A DNA stretch of 64,000 bases from positions 62,001 to 126,000 of the forward strand of contig CAJTRZ010000001.1 in the NCBI GenBank assembly GCA_910578975.1. Reading direction: 5' to 3'. The stretch comes from an uncultured Eubacterium sp. (GTDB lineage Bacteria > Bacillota > Clostridia > Lachnospirales > Lachnospiraceae). Shown here in pieces: positions 52,542 to 61,699 of the stretch. The notes under the pieces were generated by a model. That model saw only the letters and a list, made by a program, of their open reading frames with translations, was not told where the DNA came from and searched no databases. The number at the start of each line of letters is the position of its first letter. Positions within the stretch are counted from its first letter, which is position 1. A program made the translations under genes and the position numbers.

Positions 52542-53165
52542 ATGCTGCTTAATATTATTCTTCTTGTATCTGCATTATGTATAGATATTTTTATTGCCAG
52601 TATTGCTTATGGCACCAACAAAGTTCATATGTCACGGGTGCAAATACTTCTTGCTAATGGTATCTGCAGCCTTTTTCTTGGAGCTTCACTCTCCTTTGGA
52701 GTTCTACTAGATAGCTGGATCCTGGAAACTTATACAAAAAAAATATGTTTTTTTAGTCTTCTGCTATTAGGTTTATGGAAGTTTCTTGACTTTGTTATAA
52801 AAAGATATGTCAGAAATCATAAAAACACCCAAAAAAAAATATATTTTCATCTCTCAACACTTAAATTTGTCATCAACATTTACTGTAATCCTCTAGAAGC
52901 CGATGCAGACAAAAATAAAAAACTATCATTTAAAGAAGTGATTTTCTTTTCTATTGCAATGTCCATTGACAGTTTAATTGCTGGAACTATGGCCGCTTTT
53001 CTAAAAATATCGGTCCCTCTAACTGTTCTGTCTGCATTTATTTTGGGAAATATCTTTACCTGTATCGGACAATTTCTCGGACAGAGAATCAGTATTAAAT
53101 CCTCTATGGATTTATCATGGGTCGGTGGTATTTTATTTATTATATTAGCATTTACAAAATTGTAA
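52542..53165 (+). CDS. ytaF: YtaF-like (MntP-fold) sporulation membrane protein
   Basis: A 207-residue membrane protein with six predicted helices in two related halves. The conserved Asp motifs LCIDIFIASIAYG and AMSIDSLIAGT mark the MntP/YtaF superfamily. A cytoplasmic loop (about 85-120, YCNPLEADADKNKKLSFKE) matches the YtaF form, found in spore-forming Firmicutes, more than MntP manganese exporters. It has AAGGCC as a weak ribosome site. Plus-strand gene facing pepP. Confidence 0.8.
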   Translation: MLLNIILLVSALCIDIFIASIAYGTNKVHMSRVQILLANGICSLFLGASLSFGVLLDSWILETYTKKICFFSLLLLGLWKFLDFVIKRYVRNHKNTQKKIYFHLSTLKFVINIYCNPLEADADKNKKLSFKEVIFFSIAMSIDSLIAGTMAAFLKISVPLTVLSAFILGNIFTCIGQFLGQRISIKSSMDLSWVGGILFIILAFTKL

Positions 53166-53171
53166 AAAAAT

Positions 53172-53221
53172 TGTACAGAATATGTCAGATAATCATATCA
53201 TCATCTGTCATATTCTGTACA
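53172..53221. terminator. Bidirectional terminator between ytaF and the aminopeptidase gene
   Basis: Nineteen-base arms (53172-53190 and 53203-53221) with one mismatch, centred between convergent genes. Confidence 0.8.
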
Positions 53222-53230
53222 TCAATCTTT

Positions 53231-55057
53231 TCAATATAATTTCTTTTTTTCTATACTCCTTGTCTGATTCTTAAGCCATTTCTTTTCTGGTGCGTTCATA
53301 TATAACTCCAATTTTTCATACACCACTGCATGATACCAGTTTAATAAACGAATCTCCTCTTCGCTCATCATTTCCGGTAAAATTGCCTCCCTATCATAGG
53401 GAACCATTGTCAACATCTCAAACCTCATAAATTGTCCATAATCTGTTCTATTCCTTTTCCGGCAAAACATCAGATTTTCAATACGAATACCGTACTGTCC
53501 TTCCTCATAATATCCTGGTTCATTGGATATCAACATTCCTTCATCCAAAACTACACCTGCACTTCCATCAGATTCCCTTAAGCGTATTCCAGTCGGTCCT
53601 TCATGCACATTTAACAAATATCCCACGCCATGTCCTGTTCCATGTTTAAAATCTAATCCCAACTCCCACAAAGGTCCACGAGCAAGACAATCTATGTTTG
53701 CCCCCGTACAACCATAAGGGAATATTGAAGCTGCCAAATTCAAATGTCCACGCAAAACTGCTGTATATTGTTCTTTTTGCTCCCTTGTTAATTCTCCCAG
53801 CGCAACTGTTCTTGTAACATCTGTTGTTCCATACAAATACTGTCCACCAGTATCTAATAATACAAAAGTATTCTCCTGCAAGGGACTATTATTTTTTTTC
53901 GTAGGTGCATAATGAACAATTGCTCCATGGGATCCTGCTGCTACAATCGGCGCAAAGCTTTGCTGCAAATATCCTTCTCCCATCTGGCGGAGAACTTCTA
54001 ATTTTTTGCAGACATCCCATTCCGTCACCTGATCAATTTTACCAGCCCTGTATCTTTTTTTTAGCCAATAAATTAATTTTGTTACAGCCACTCCATCCAG
54101 AAGATGTGCCTGCCTTTCATTTTTCATCTCAATATCATTCTTTTTCGCCTTTGCCAATGTTATGGGATTCATGTGATTAAATACACGTACATTTGCAGGA
54201 ATCTTATTCCTCAAAGTAACATTAACTGTTCTTTCATCAATAAGCAAAGAAATATCTTTTAGTTTACCAATATCTTCATAAATCTGAAAATATGGTGCAA
54301 CTTTTATTTTATCTTTTTCGAACTCTTTAGCAATTTGTTTCCCTATGGTCTCCTCGTTCCTGTACAAAACCGCTTTATCCTGATACACAATTGTATATGA
54401 TAATGCCACAGGACTATATTTCATATCATCTCCACGTAAATTATAAAGCCATGCAATATCATCCAAAGATACAATTAAAACTGCGTCAACTCCAATTCGG
54501 TTCATCTCATCTCTTAAATATTTTAATTTTTGTTTTCTGGACCTTCCTGTATATTTCTTTTTCAAAAGCCAGATAGGCTCGTTAGGAAACTCTGGTCTTT
54601 TTCTCCATATAGCTCCGACCAAATCAATATCTTCTTTATATTCAATCTCTTTTCCTGTAAGTGCTGACTTAATAGAATTTGCGTAATCTGTCCTAATAGT
54701 TCTGCCATCATATCCAAGGCTCTCGCCATCCTGCAAAATATTTGCCAAATATTCCTGAACAGTCAAATTTCCTTTTTCTCCCATCTTCATCAAACTGATT
54801 CCGGATCCTCTTAACTGTTCTTTTGCCTGTAAAAAATATCTTCCATCAGTCCACAACTTTGCTTCATCCTGTGTTACAACAATCGTTCCCGCTGAACCTG
54901 TAAAACCAGAAATATATTCTCTACATTTAAAATAATCACAAACATATTCTGAGCCATGGAAGTCATCACTGACAATCAAATATGCTGTTACTCCCTCTTC
55001 TCTCATACTGATACGAAGTTTTTCAATTCTCGCTTTAATGTTTTTTTTCATAGTCAT
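53231..55057 (-). CDS. pepP: Xaa-Pro aminopeptidase (M24B)
   Basis: Cytoplasmic metallopeptidase of 608 residues releasing N-terminal residues from Xaa-Pro peptides. It is the long aminopeptidase P form with two N-terminal creatinase-like domains (about 1-300), then the pita-bread catalytic domain. Metal ligands are in LLDTGGQYLYGTTDVTRT (Asp, Asp), FKHGTGHGVGYLLNVHEGP (His) and SNEPGYYEEGQYGIRIENL (two Glu). The start ATG may be 55057 or two codons on; both have weak ribosome sites. Converges on ytaF. Confidence 0.92.
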   Translation of the reverse strand: MTMKKNIKARIEKLRISMREEGVTAYLIVSDDFHGSEYVCDYFKCREYISGFTGSAGTIVVTQDEAKLWTDGRYFLQAKEQLRGSGISLMKMGEKGNLTVQEYLANILQDGESLGYDGRTIRTDYANSIKSALTGKEIEYKEDIDLVGAIWRKRPEFPNEPIWLLKKKYTGRSRKQKLKYLRDEMNRIGVDAVLIVSLDDIAWLYNLRGDDMKYSPVALSYTIVYQDKAVLYRNEETIGKQIAKEFEKDKIKVAPYFQIYEDIGKLKDISLLIDERTVNVTLRNKIPANVRVFNHMNPITLAKAKKNDIEMKNERQAHLLDGVAVTKLIYWLKKRYRAGKIDQVTEWDVCKKLEVLRQMGEGYLQQSFAPIVAAGSHGAIVHYAPTKKNNSPLQENTFVLLDTGGQYLYGTTDVTRTVALGELTREQKEQYTAVLRGHLNLAASIFPYGCTGANIDCLARGPLWELGLDFKHGTGHGVGYLLNVHEGPTGIRLRESDGSAGVVLDEGMLISNEPGYYEEGQYGIRIENLMFCRKRNRTDYGQFMRFEMLTMVPYDREAILPEMMSEEEIRLLNWYHAVVYEKLELYMNAPEKKWLKNQTRSIEKKKLY

Positions 55058-55522
55058 TTCTTTATTCTTTAACCGAATGTTTATCTCCTTCTATTTTTAT
55101 TTAGTTTCTCTTTATTTTATAATTAATGTTCCCATTTATTTCACTTCTGTTTCAAAAAAACAAAAAAGCGCCTGTCATAGCCGGTACAGCACAACAAACA
55201 CTTATATCATCAGGAAGCAAAAATCTCTCTGACAACCAATCTTAAAACCAAAATTGGTTCATCTTCTGTTAATTACTCTCTCTATTACTTACCATAAAAT
55301 ATAATGTGTTTACTTTTGAAAACACACTTGTTGTTAACAGAAATAGAACTGGCAGTGCAATACAAAACGTTGTAGATATTTTTTTATTTTATATATCCAC
55401 AACATCCATCTAAAACATTCCAAGTTTACACATGTCAAATCAACATATGCATTTTCTCCTAATATATTAATTTTAAGTATAACATTTCATAATTAAGAAT
55501 TCAAGAAACTTATCTTTATTGC
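55058..55522. other. Long intergenic gap, no gene supported
   Basis: This AT-rich gap between pepP and the ppdK terminator holds no supportable gene. A 38-codon minus-strand frame near 55269-55385 (hydrophobic FCIALPVLFLLTTSVF, no start or ribosome site) could be a remnant. An inverted repeat AACCAAT/ATTGGTT lies at about 55237-55259. I see no terminator for pepP in it because pepP reads away from here. Confidence 0.4.
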
Positions 55523-55565
55523 AAAAAAACTCCCGTATACCTTATAAGTATACAGGAGTTTCTTA
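55523..55565 (-). terminator. Intrinsic terminator after ppdK
   Basis: Stem AAACTCC-GTATAC/GTATAC-GGAGTTT (one mismatch) with inner CTTATAAG, followed by a run of T on the minus strand. Confidence 0.85.
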
Positions 55566-55599
55566 TTACTTATTTATTTTGTTTCACTATTCAAATATC

Positions 55600-58227
55600 C
55601 TATTTGTTAGCAATTGCTGCCTGAGCTGCTGCAAGTCTCGCAATAGGAACACGGAATGGTGAACATGATACATAGTCAAGACCAATCTTATGGCAGAACT
55701 CTACAGAAGATGGATCTCCACCGTGCTCACCACAAATACCTACGTGAAGGTTAGCGTTTACCGGTTTACCAAGCTTAATAGCTGTTTCCATTAACTTACC
55801 AACACCTGTCTGGTCTAACTTAGCAAACGGATCATTCTCAAAAATCTTAGCATCATAGTAAGCATCTAAGAACTTACCAGCATCATCTCTTGAGAATCCG
55901 TATGTCATCTGTGTTAAGTCGTTTGTACCGAAGCAGAAGAAGTCTGCCTGAGCAGCAATCTCATCAGCTGTAAGAGCAGCTCTTGGGATTTCAATCATAG
56001 TACCAACTTCATATGCAAGTTCTACACCTGCTGCTGCGATTTCAGCATCAGCTGTTTCTACTACCATATCCTTAACATATTTTAATTCTTTAGAATCACA
56101 TGATAATGGAATCATGATTTCTGGTTTCACTGTCCAATCAGCATGTGCCTTCTGAACATTGATAGCTGCACGGATAACAGCCTTTGTCTGCATCTTAGCG
56201 ATTTCTGGATAAGTTACAGCAAGACGAAGTCCTCTGTGACCCATCATAGGGTTAAATTCATGAAGTGATGTAATGATATTCTTGATATCTTCAACACTCT
56301 TGCCCTGAGAATCAGCTAATTTCTTAATATCTTCTTCCTCTGTAGGAACAAATTCATGAAGAGGTGGATCTAAGAATCTGATTGTAACTGGGTTTCCTTC
56401 TAATGCTTCATAAAGAGCTTCGAAATCTCCCTGCTGATATGGAAGAATCTTTTCAAGAGCAGCTTCTCTTTCTTCTACTGTATCAGAACAAATCATTTCT
56501 CTGAATGCTGCAATTCTGTCTTCCTCGAAGAACATATGCTCTGTACGGCAAAGACCGATACCTTCAGCACCAAGCTCTCTAGCCTTCTTAGCATCTGCTG
56601 GTGTGTCAGCATTTGTTCTAACTTTAAGTGTTCTATACTTATCAGCCCATCCCATGATACGTCCAAATGTACCAGCGATCTGAGCATCAACTGTTTCGAT
56701 AATACCATCATAGATGTTACCTGTTGAACCATCGATTGAGATGTAATCTCCTTCGTGGAATTCTTTTCCAGCTAATGTGAACTTCTTGTTTTCTTCATCC
56801 ATAGCGATATCGCCACATCCTGATACACAGCAAGTACCCATACCACGAGCAACTACGGCTGCGTGAGATGTCATACCACCACGTACTGTTAAGATACCCT
56901 GAGAAGCCTTCATACCTGTAATATCTTCTGGAGATGTTTCAAGACGTACAAGTACAACCTTTTCTCCTCTTGCATTCCAAGCTTCTGCATCATCAGCTGT
57001 AAATACTACCTTACCACAAGCAGCTCCCGGTGAAGCGCCAAGACCTTTACCCATTGGTGTAGCAGCCTTTAATGCTGCTGCATCAAACTGTGGATGAAGT
57101 AATGTATCTAAGTTTCTAGGATCGATCATAGCTACAGCTTCTTCTTCTGTTCTCATGCCTTCATCAACAAGATCACAAGCAATCTGTAAAGCAGCCTGAG
57201 CTGTTCTCTTACCATTTCTTGTCTGTAACATATAGAGTTTTTCATTTTCAATAGTAAACTCCATATCCTGCATATCTCTGTAATGATTTTCAAGTGTTGA
57301 ACAAACTTCCTTAAACTGAGCAAATGCTTCTGGGAATTCTTCTTCCATCTGAGCGATTGGCATTGGTGTTCTAACACCAGCAACAACGTCCTCACCCTGA
57401 GCGTTCTTTAAGAACTCACCCATAAGCTTCTTCTCACCTGTAGCAGGATCTCTTGTAAATGCAACACCTGTACCACAATCATCACCCATGTTACCAAATG
57501 CCATTGACTGTACGTTTACAGCTGTACCCCATGAATAAGGGATATCGTTGTCACGACGGTAAACATTTGCACGAGGGTTGTCCCATGATCTAAATACGGC
57601 CATAACTGCTCCCATTAACTGTTCCTTAGGATCATCTGGGAAGTCTTCGCCGATTTTTGCTTTATATTCTGCCTTGAACTGACCAGCTAATTCCTTCAAA
57701 TCTTCTGCTGTAAGTTCAACGTCCTGTGTTACTCCTCTATCAGCCTTCATTTCGTCGATAAGTTCCTCAAAGTACTTCTTACCAACTTCCATAACTACAT
57801 CAGAGTACATCTGGATAAATCTTCTGTAGCAGTCCCAAGCCCAACGAGCATTTCCTGATTTTTCAGCAATTGTGTTAACAACTGTTTCGTTAAGACCAAG
57901 GTTAAGAATAGTATCCATCATACCTGGCATAGAAGCTCTAGCTCCTGAACGAACAGATACAAGTAAAGGATTTTCCTTATCACCGAATTTCTTTCCTGTG
58001 ATTTCTTCCATCTTTACAATGTACTCGTTAATCTGTCCCTGAATTTCATCATTAATTTTTCTGCCGTCCTCATAGTACTGAGTACAAGCTTCTGTTGTGA
58101 TTGTGAATCCCTGAGGTACTGGAAGTCCTAAACTTGTCATTTCTGCAAGGTTAGCACCTTTACCACCGAGGAGTTCACGCATGTCAGCATTACCTTCACT
58201 GAAAAGGTATACCCATTTGTTTGCCAT
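55600..58227 (-). CDS. ppdK: Pyruvate, phosphate dikinase
   Basis: Interconverts pyruvate, ATP and phosphate with PEP, AMP and PPi; in anaerobes it works in glycolysis or gluconeogenesis. The 875-residue protein has the N-terminal nucleotide-binding domain (LLGGKGANLAEMTSLGLPVP, VRSGARASMPGM), the swivelling phospho-His in GGMTSHAAVVARGMG, and the C-terminal PEP/pyruvate barrel with Cys in HVGICGEHGGDP. Its codon choice looks more biased than its neighbours, as in highly expressed genes. TTAGGAGG site. PPi made or used here links to PpaC. Confidence 0.96.
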   Translation of the reverse strand: MANKWVYLFSEGNADMRELLGGKGANLAEMTSLGLPVPQGFTITTEACTQYYEDGRKINDEIQGQINEYIVKMEEITGKKFGDKENPLLVSVRSGARASMPGMMDTILNLGLNETVVNTIAEKSGNARWAWDCYRRFIQMYSDVVMEVGKKYFEELIDEMKADRGVTQDVELTAEDLKELAGQFKAEYKAKIGEDFPDDPKEQLMGAVMAVFRSWDNPRANVYRRDNDIPYSWGTAVNVQSMAFGNMGDDCGTGVAFTRDPATGEKKLMGEFLKNAQGEDVVAGVRTPMPIAQMEEEFPEAFAQFKEVCSTLENHYRDMQDMEFTIENEKLYMLQTRNGKRTAQAALQIACDLVDEGMRTEEEAVAMIDPRNLDTLLHPQFDAAALKAATPMGKGLGASPGAACGKVVFTADDAEAWNARGEKVVLVRLETSPEDITGMKASQGILTVRGGMTSHAAVVARGMGTCCVSGCGDIAMDEENKKFTLAGKEFHEGDYISIDGSTGNIYDGIIETVDAQIAGTFGRIMGWADKYRTLKVRTNADTPADAKKARELGAEGIGLCRTEHMFFEEDRIAAFREMICSDTVEEREAALEKILPYQQGDFEALYEALEGNPVTIRFLDPPLHEFVPTEEEDIKKLADSQGKSVEDIKNIITSLHEFNPMMGHRGLRLAVTYPEIAKMQTKAVIRAAINVQKAHADWTVKPEIMIPLSCDSKELKYVKDMVVETADAEIAAAGVELAYEVGTMIEIPRAALTADEIAAQADFFCFGTNDLTQMTYGFSRDDAGKFLDAYYDAKIFENDPFAKLDQTGVGKLMETAIKLGKPVNANLHVGICGEHGGDPSSVEFCHKIGLDYVSCSPFRVPIARLAAAQAAIANK

Positions 58228-58266
58228 GTTTTTTTCCTCCTAATTAATTAGTATTTAATTTATGTC

Positions 58267-58300
58267 ATGAGCTATAGAATGGCCATCTTTAGTAGCTCAT
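58267..58300 (-). promoter_or_regulatory. Leader hairpin of ppdK
   Basis: Inverted repeat ATGAGCTA/TAGCTCAT (58267-58274, 58293-58300) with a central ATGGCCAT palindrome, 40-73 bases before the ppdK start. It has no T-run and may be an operator or mRNA-stabilising hairpin. Confidence 0.4.
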
Positions 58301-58367
58301 ACACTCATATACTGGCGCTGCCATTTTAACGTTAGTTGACATAATTTCGTCTCACAAAATAACACGT

Positions 58368-58390
58368 AAAAAGGGCGCAATCGCACCTAC
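58368..58390 (-). terminator. Short terminator after the GH30 gene
   Basis: Stem GGTGC/GCGCC with loop GATT then CTTTTT on the minus strand, about 50 bases after the GH30 stop. Confidence 0.55.
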
Positions 58391-58435
58391 AGTGCAATTA
58401 TAACATAAGAAGTCTTTTAGTCAATAAGAAAAGGG

Positions 58436-59812
58436 TTATTTTTCCACAATAAATGTAGTAATAGAGTGTGGAGGCATTTCTGTATTCATTCCTTTTCCAT
58501 CAATAGCCAACGCAATCCTATTCCTCTTGTTCAGTTCATTTTGAACTACCACTACAATCTGTCCATCAGGATTTTTATAAGCTACCGAATAAATGCCTTT
58601 ATCTGAATCATTCAGACAAAGTACTCTCTTTGCACCTGGTTTAATATATCTTGAAAAATGGCCGATGTAATAATAGGATACATTATATGTAATTTCATTT
58701 GTCTTTGTATTTATCATAATTGGCGCTTCACAATAATTTCCCGCATAGTTTGGACCTCCCTTTTCATCTAAAACAAGATTCCAGTCTACCCATGCCTCTG
58801 TATGATTATTAAAATCTTTTATCATGTTACGTCCATAAGTTTCTCCATGTTTCCATGCACCAATCCCTGCTGTTGAACTGGTACTTCCTGAATTGTTCAC
58901 AAGTTCCACACAACCTTCTGTAAATATCAAATGTTGTTTTGGGTAAATATCATGTGCCATAGCAAGAATTTCTGATTTATCAGAACCATACCAATGATAA
59001 GCGATTCCCCATACAATATCTTTTGCATTTTTATATGCCAGTGTTTCACGCACACGCCTAAACATGATATCCCGGTTATGATCTAAAATGACAATCTTAA
59101 TTCTCTCTTCAAGACCTGCTGCTTTTAACTCTTCATAAATATAATCAACAGCCAGCATTGCCTCTTCTGTAGGGTCATATTTACAAGATGCCCATAACTG
59201 CTTTGCTTCCGGTTCATTCTGGACGCTGACAGTTCTTATATTGATCCCCCTCTCAAGCATCCCTTCAATATATTTCACCATGTATTTTGCCCAAGTACCA
59301 TAATACTTTCTAAGAAGTCTTCCCCCATGATTCATATCTTTATTATTTTTCATAAAGGCAGGCGGACTCCATGGTGCACACAAAATCCCAATATCTTCTC
59401 CTGCTTCTTCTCCTGCCTGTTTAATAAATGGGACAACATATTTGTCTTCTCTTTCCATATTAAATGTTTTTAAGTCAGCATCGTCATCTTCTACATATAC
59501 ATATGGGTCGAGAGAAAAATCACAACCATTAATAGATGTACGTCCCAAATTATATGCCAGTCCTGACTCTTTATTAAAATATGCCTTAATAATATCTGCT
59601 CTGACGTCTTCACTTGCATTCGCCATAACATATGCAGCAGATTCCGTAAACGCGCCTCCAAATCCTAAATGTGTCTGAAATTCCTGATTACTGTCTACCA
59701 CTACAGTATCCATTCTAAAACTAAAATAATCTCTTAATTCTAATGAGCCTAAATCTCTCCACTTAACTTCATCTCCCTGAGCTGTCTGTATTATTCTTAT
59801 CACTGGTTCCAT
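58436..59812 (-). CDS. Glycoside hydrolase family 30 (glucosylceramidase-like)
   Basis: A 458-residue GH30 enzyme, intracellular as no signal peptide is seen. FGGAFTESAAYVMANAS, LGRTSINGCDFSLDPYVYVE and CAPWSPPAFMKNN are family signatures. The acid/base Glu is in SVQNEPEAKQLW and the nucleophile Glu in LIFTEGCVE. The C-terminal beta domain ends in PPHSITTFIVEK. Members act on beta-glucosides, beta-1,6-glucans or xylans; the substrate is not resolved. I start at ATG 59812 with GAGG six bases upstream. The promoter region has a palindromic operator at 59947-59975. Confidence 0.9.
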   Translation of the reverse strand: MEPVIRIIQTAQGDEVKWRDLGSLELRDYFSFRMDTVVVDSNQEFQTHLGFGGAFTESAAYVMANASEDVRADIIKAYFNKESGLAYNLGRTSINGCDFSLDPYVYVEDDDADLKTFNMEREDKYVVPFIKQAGEEAGEDIGILCAPWSPPAFMKNNKDMNHGGRLLRKYYGTWAKYMVKYIEGMLERGINIRTVSVQNEPEAKQLWASCKYDPTEEAMLAVDYIYEELKAAGLEERIKIVILDHNRDIMFRRVRETLAYKNAKDIVWGIAYHWYGSDKSEILAMAHDIYPKQHLIFTEGCVELVNNSGSTSSTAGIGAWKHGETYGRNMIKDFNNHTEAWVDWNLVLDEKGGPNYAGNYCEAPIMINTKTNEITYNVSYYYIGHFSRYIKPGAKRVLCLNDSDKGIYSVAYKNPDGQIVVVVQNELNKRNRIALAIDGKGMNTEMPPHSITTFIVEK

Positions 59813-59938
59813 GCTATACCTCACTCCATAATAAAAGCACAATCCATCCGAATTATGCATGTATAATTTTCTTATTAAATTTTATAAATAACAATACCTT
59901 CTAATATCGTTCAATTTCGCTCTTTTTCCTGTATTATG

Positions 59939-59975
59939 ATTATAACATGTTACTAATAAATGTATATAGTAACAT
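59939..59975 (-). promoter_or_regulatory. GH30 promoter with palindromic operator
   Basis: Minus-strand -10 TATAAT (59944-59939). Immediately upstream lies ATGTTACTA-N11-TAGTAACAT (59947-59975), a 9-bp-arm palindrome in the -35 zone. The rest of the gap to 60093 holds no supportable gene; the short plus-strand frame there looks spurious. Confidence 0.5.
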
Positions 59976-60093
59976 TTACACAAAGATAATTTGTTTTTTT
60001 ATGAAAGTTGATGAATGTTTTATAAAATCGTTTCAATATATGATTATAAAAGGACTTTTTATATTTTTCTTCTCTATAATTTGGGGCTTTTAT

Positions 60094-60142
60094 AAAACAA
60101 AGGCTATCCCCTTTATTTATCAGGGATAGCCTTTGTTTTATT
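60094..60142. terminator. Strong bidirectional terminator after the LRR gene
   Basis: Seventeen-base perfect arms AAAACAAAGGCTATCCC/GGGATAGCCTTTGTTTT, with A and T runs on both sides; it ends the LRR gene on the minus strand. Confidence 0.85.
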
Positions 60143-60170
60143 AACTATTTTTATCTTTTACTCAACCTAG

Positions 60171-61457
60171 TTACTTACTTAAAATCATTTTTTCACTCCA
60201 CTTACCATATGACTTTTTCTTGTTCTTTAATACTTTATACGGTCTAACCGTCACATAAGCTGGTTTTCCTTCTACTTTAGCCGTATATTTGCCTAAATCA
60301 TAACTAAATTTTACATTATATGTTCCTTTTAATGCCTTTGGTGTTTTTGCACTAAGACTGTTCTTTGTAGTAAAATACTTATATATCTTACTGCCTTTTT
60401 TAATCTGTACCTGATAGCCCTTGGCTCCAGCTAGTTTACAGAATTTTACACTGATTTTTTTATTTGTAATCTTTGCGCTTGTCACTACTGTTTTTGATTT
60501 TTTCAAGCTCTTTGTAGTATAGATTTTTACTTTTGATTCAAATGCTGCTGGTTTTAAAGCCACACTGCTCTTTAATGTTATTTCCTTTAATTTTGTTCTT
60601 GCAAATGCGCATCTTCCTACAGTCTTTAGGTTTGAATTTGTAGTTATTTTTGATACATATGAATTATAAAATGCATATTCTCCAATTGTTTTTACATTTT
60701 TTCCTAATGTTACATCTTTAATATTTTTCTGATAAAAAGCTGCCGGTTTAATCGTCATAACTGCATCTGGTATTGTTACTTTATTTTTACTTGAAACATA
60801 ATAATATACAGTTTTGCCATCTGCTGACATTAAACAGCCATTAGAAATTTTGCATGCAGTATTATTTTTTGAAATTGTTACAGAAAAATCATCATATTCG
60901 TATACACCAGCTAAAGCATATCCCAATGAATCCGCTGTTCCACCAACTTCAATCTCATCTGCTCCGTTACCTAGTGCTGCATATGCATAATTTTTCATAT
61001 CTCCCTGGACCACAATTTTCTTCGCCCAGCGAATTGCGTTTGTTTCTACTTTTGTTACAGATGCCGGAATAACAAACGTTCCATTTATTTCATTAAAAGC
61101 TTCGCTCTTAATTGTGCTTACTGTGTCTGCAATCTCTACCTTTTCTACACGATATAAATCACAAAAACTTGAGCTTCCAATAGATGTAATTCCTTTATTA
61201 ATTACGATTGTTTTTGTTTCTTCCAGACTTTTAGCAAACCCTGTATCATCCCACATTTCTCCTGTTCCATTAATTGTCAATGTCTTTGTGTCTGTGTCAT
61301 AACTATACGTTACATTGTCCCCACAACGCCCCTCTGTCACTTTTTCTTCTGCCATAACTGTTATATCAGCTATATCTGCCGGCATTACCATAGGTACCGC
61401 CATTGTCATTGCCATCGTTGTTGCTGTTAAAACAGCCAATAATTTTGATTTTCTCAT
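60171..61457 (-). CDS. BspA-like leucine-rich-repeat surface protein
   Basis: A 428-residue exported protein. Signal peptide about residues 1-37 (SKLLAVLTATTMAMTMAVP). Residues about 50-330 hold LRR_5-type repeats such as GITSIGSSSFCDLYRVEKVE, PDAVMTIKPAAFYQKNIKDV and GKNVKTIGEYAFYNSYVSKI. Residues about 335-428 form a Lys-rich Fn3-like domain ending KSYGKWSEKMILSK. There is no sortase motif, so it may bind the wall through the basic C-terminus. Such proteins bind host or bacterial surfaces. Start at ATG 61457 with GGAGG eight bases upstream. Confidence 0.85.
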   Translation of the reverse strand: MRKSKLLAVLTATTMAMTMAVPMVMPADIADITVMAEEKVTEGRCGDNVTYSYDTDTKTLTINGTGEMWDDTGFAKSLEETKTIVINKGITSIGSSSFCDLYRVEKVEIADTVSTIKSEAFNEINGTFVIPASVTKVETNAIRWAKKIVVQGDMKNYAYAALGNGADEIEVGGTADSLGYALAGVYEYDDFSVTISKNNTACKISNGCLMSADGKTVYYYVSSKNKVTIPDAVMTIKPAAFYQKNIKDVTLGKNVKTIGEYAFYNSYVSKITTNSNLKTVGRCAFARTKLKEITLKSSVALKPAAFESKVKIYTTKSLKKSKTVVTSAKITNKKISVKFCKLAGAKGYQVQIKKGSKIYKYFTTKNSLSAKTPKALKGTYNVKFSYDLGKYTAKVEGKPAYVTVRPYKVLKNKKKSYGKWSEKMILSK

Positions 61458-61552
61458 CTTCATATCCTCCATTTGTTTTGTTTTATACATATTAAACGGA
61501 AGGATTTGGAAAAATATTGCAATAAACCTAAAAAATTTTTAGGCACATTTGC

Positions 61553-61698
61553 AATAGTTCAGCCATCCGCTCGAATTCGCAGGCAAACCTGCCCCCTCTC
61601 GCTTCTTTTGTTTAGCACATACAAAAAAGAACAAGAATTCAAAGTCCTGCAAGCAGTCCTTATAAATTCTTGTTCTTTTTGTTCATGGCTGAACTATT
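61553..61698. repeat. 146-bp element with 14-bp terminal inverted repeats
   Basis: Perfect terminal repeats AATAGTTCAGCCAT (61553-61566) and ATGGCTGAACTATT (61685-61698) enclose a GC-richer segment with a small hairpin GCAGG-CAAA-CCTGC and the glyS terminator. No clear target-site duplication is seen. It lies directly after the glyS stop. It could be a small palindromic mobile repeat or an elaborate terminator. Confidence 0.55.
61620..61680 (-). terminator. Intrinsic terminator after glyS
   Basis: Sixteen-base perfect arms AAAAAGAACAAGAATT/AATTCTTGTTCTTTTT (61624-61639, 61665-61680) with T-run on the minus strand. Confidence 0.85.
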
Positions 61699-61699
61699 A

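Noticed and set aside
55038..55232. Plus-strand 64-codon frame
   Set aside because: It overlaps the start of pepP on the other strand, lacks a ribosome site and has low-complexity composition.
59947..60129. Plus-strand 60-codon frame
   Set aside because: It starts inside the GH30 operator palindrome and ends in a terminator; no ribosome site.
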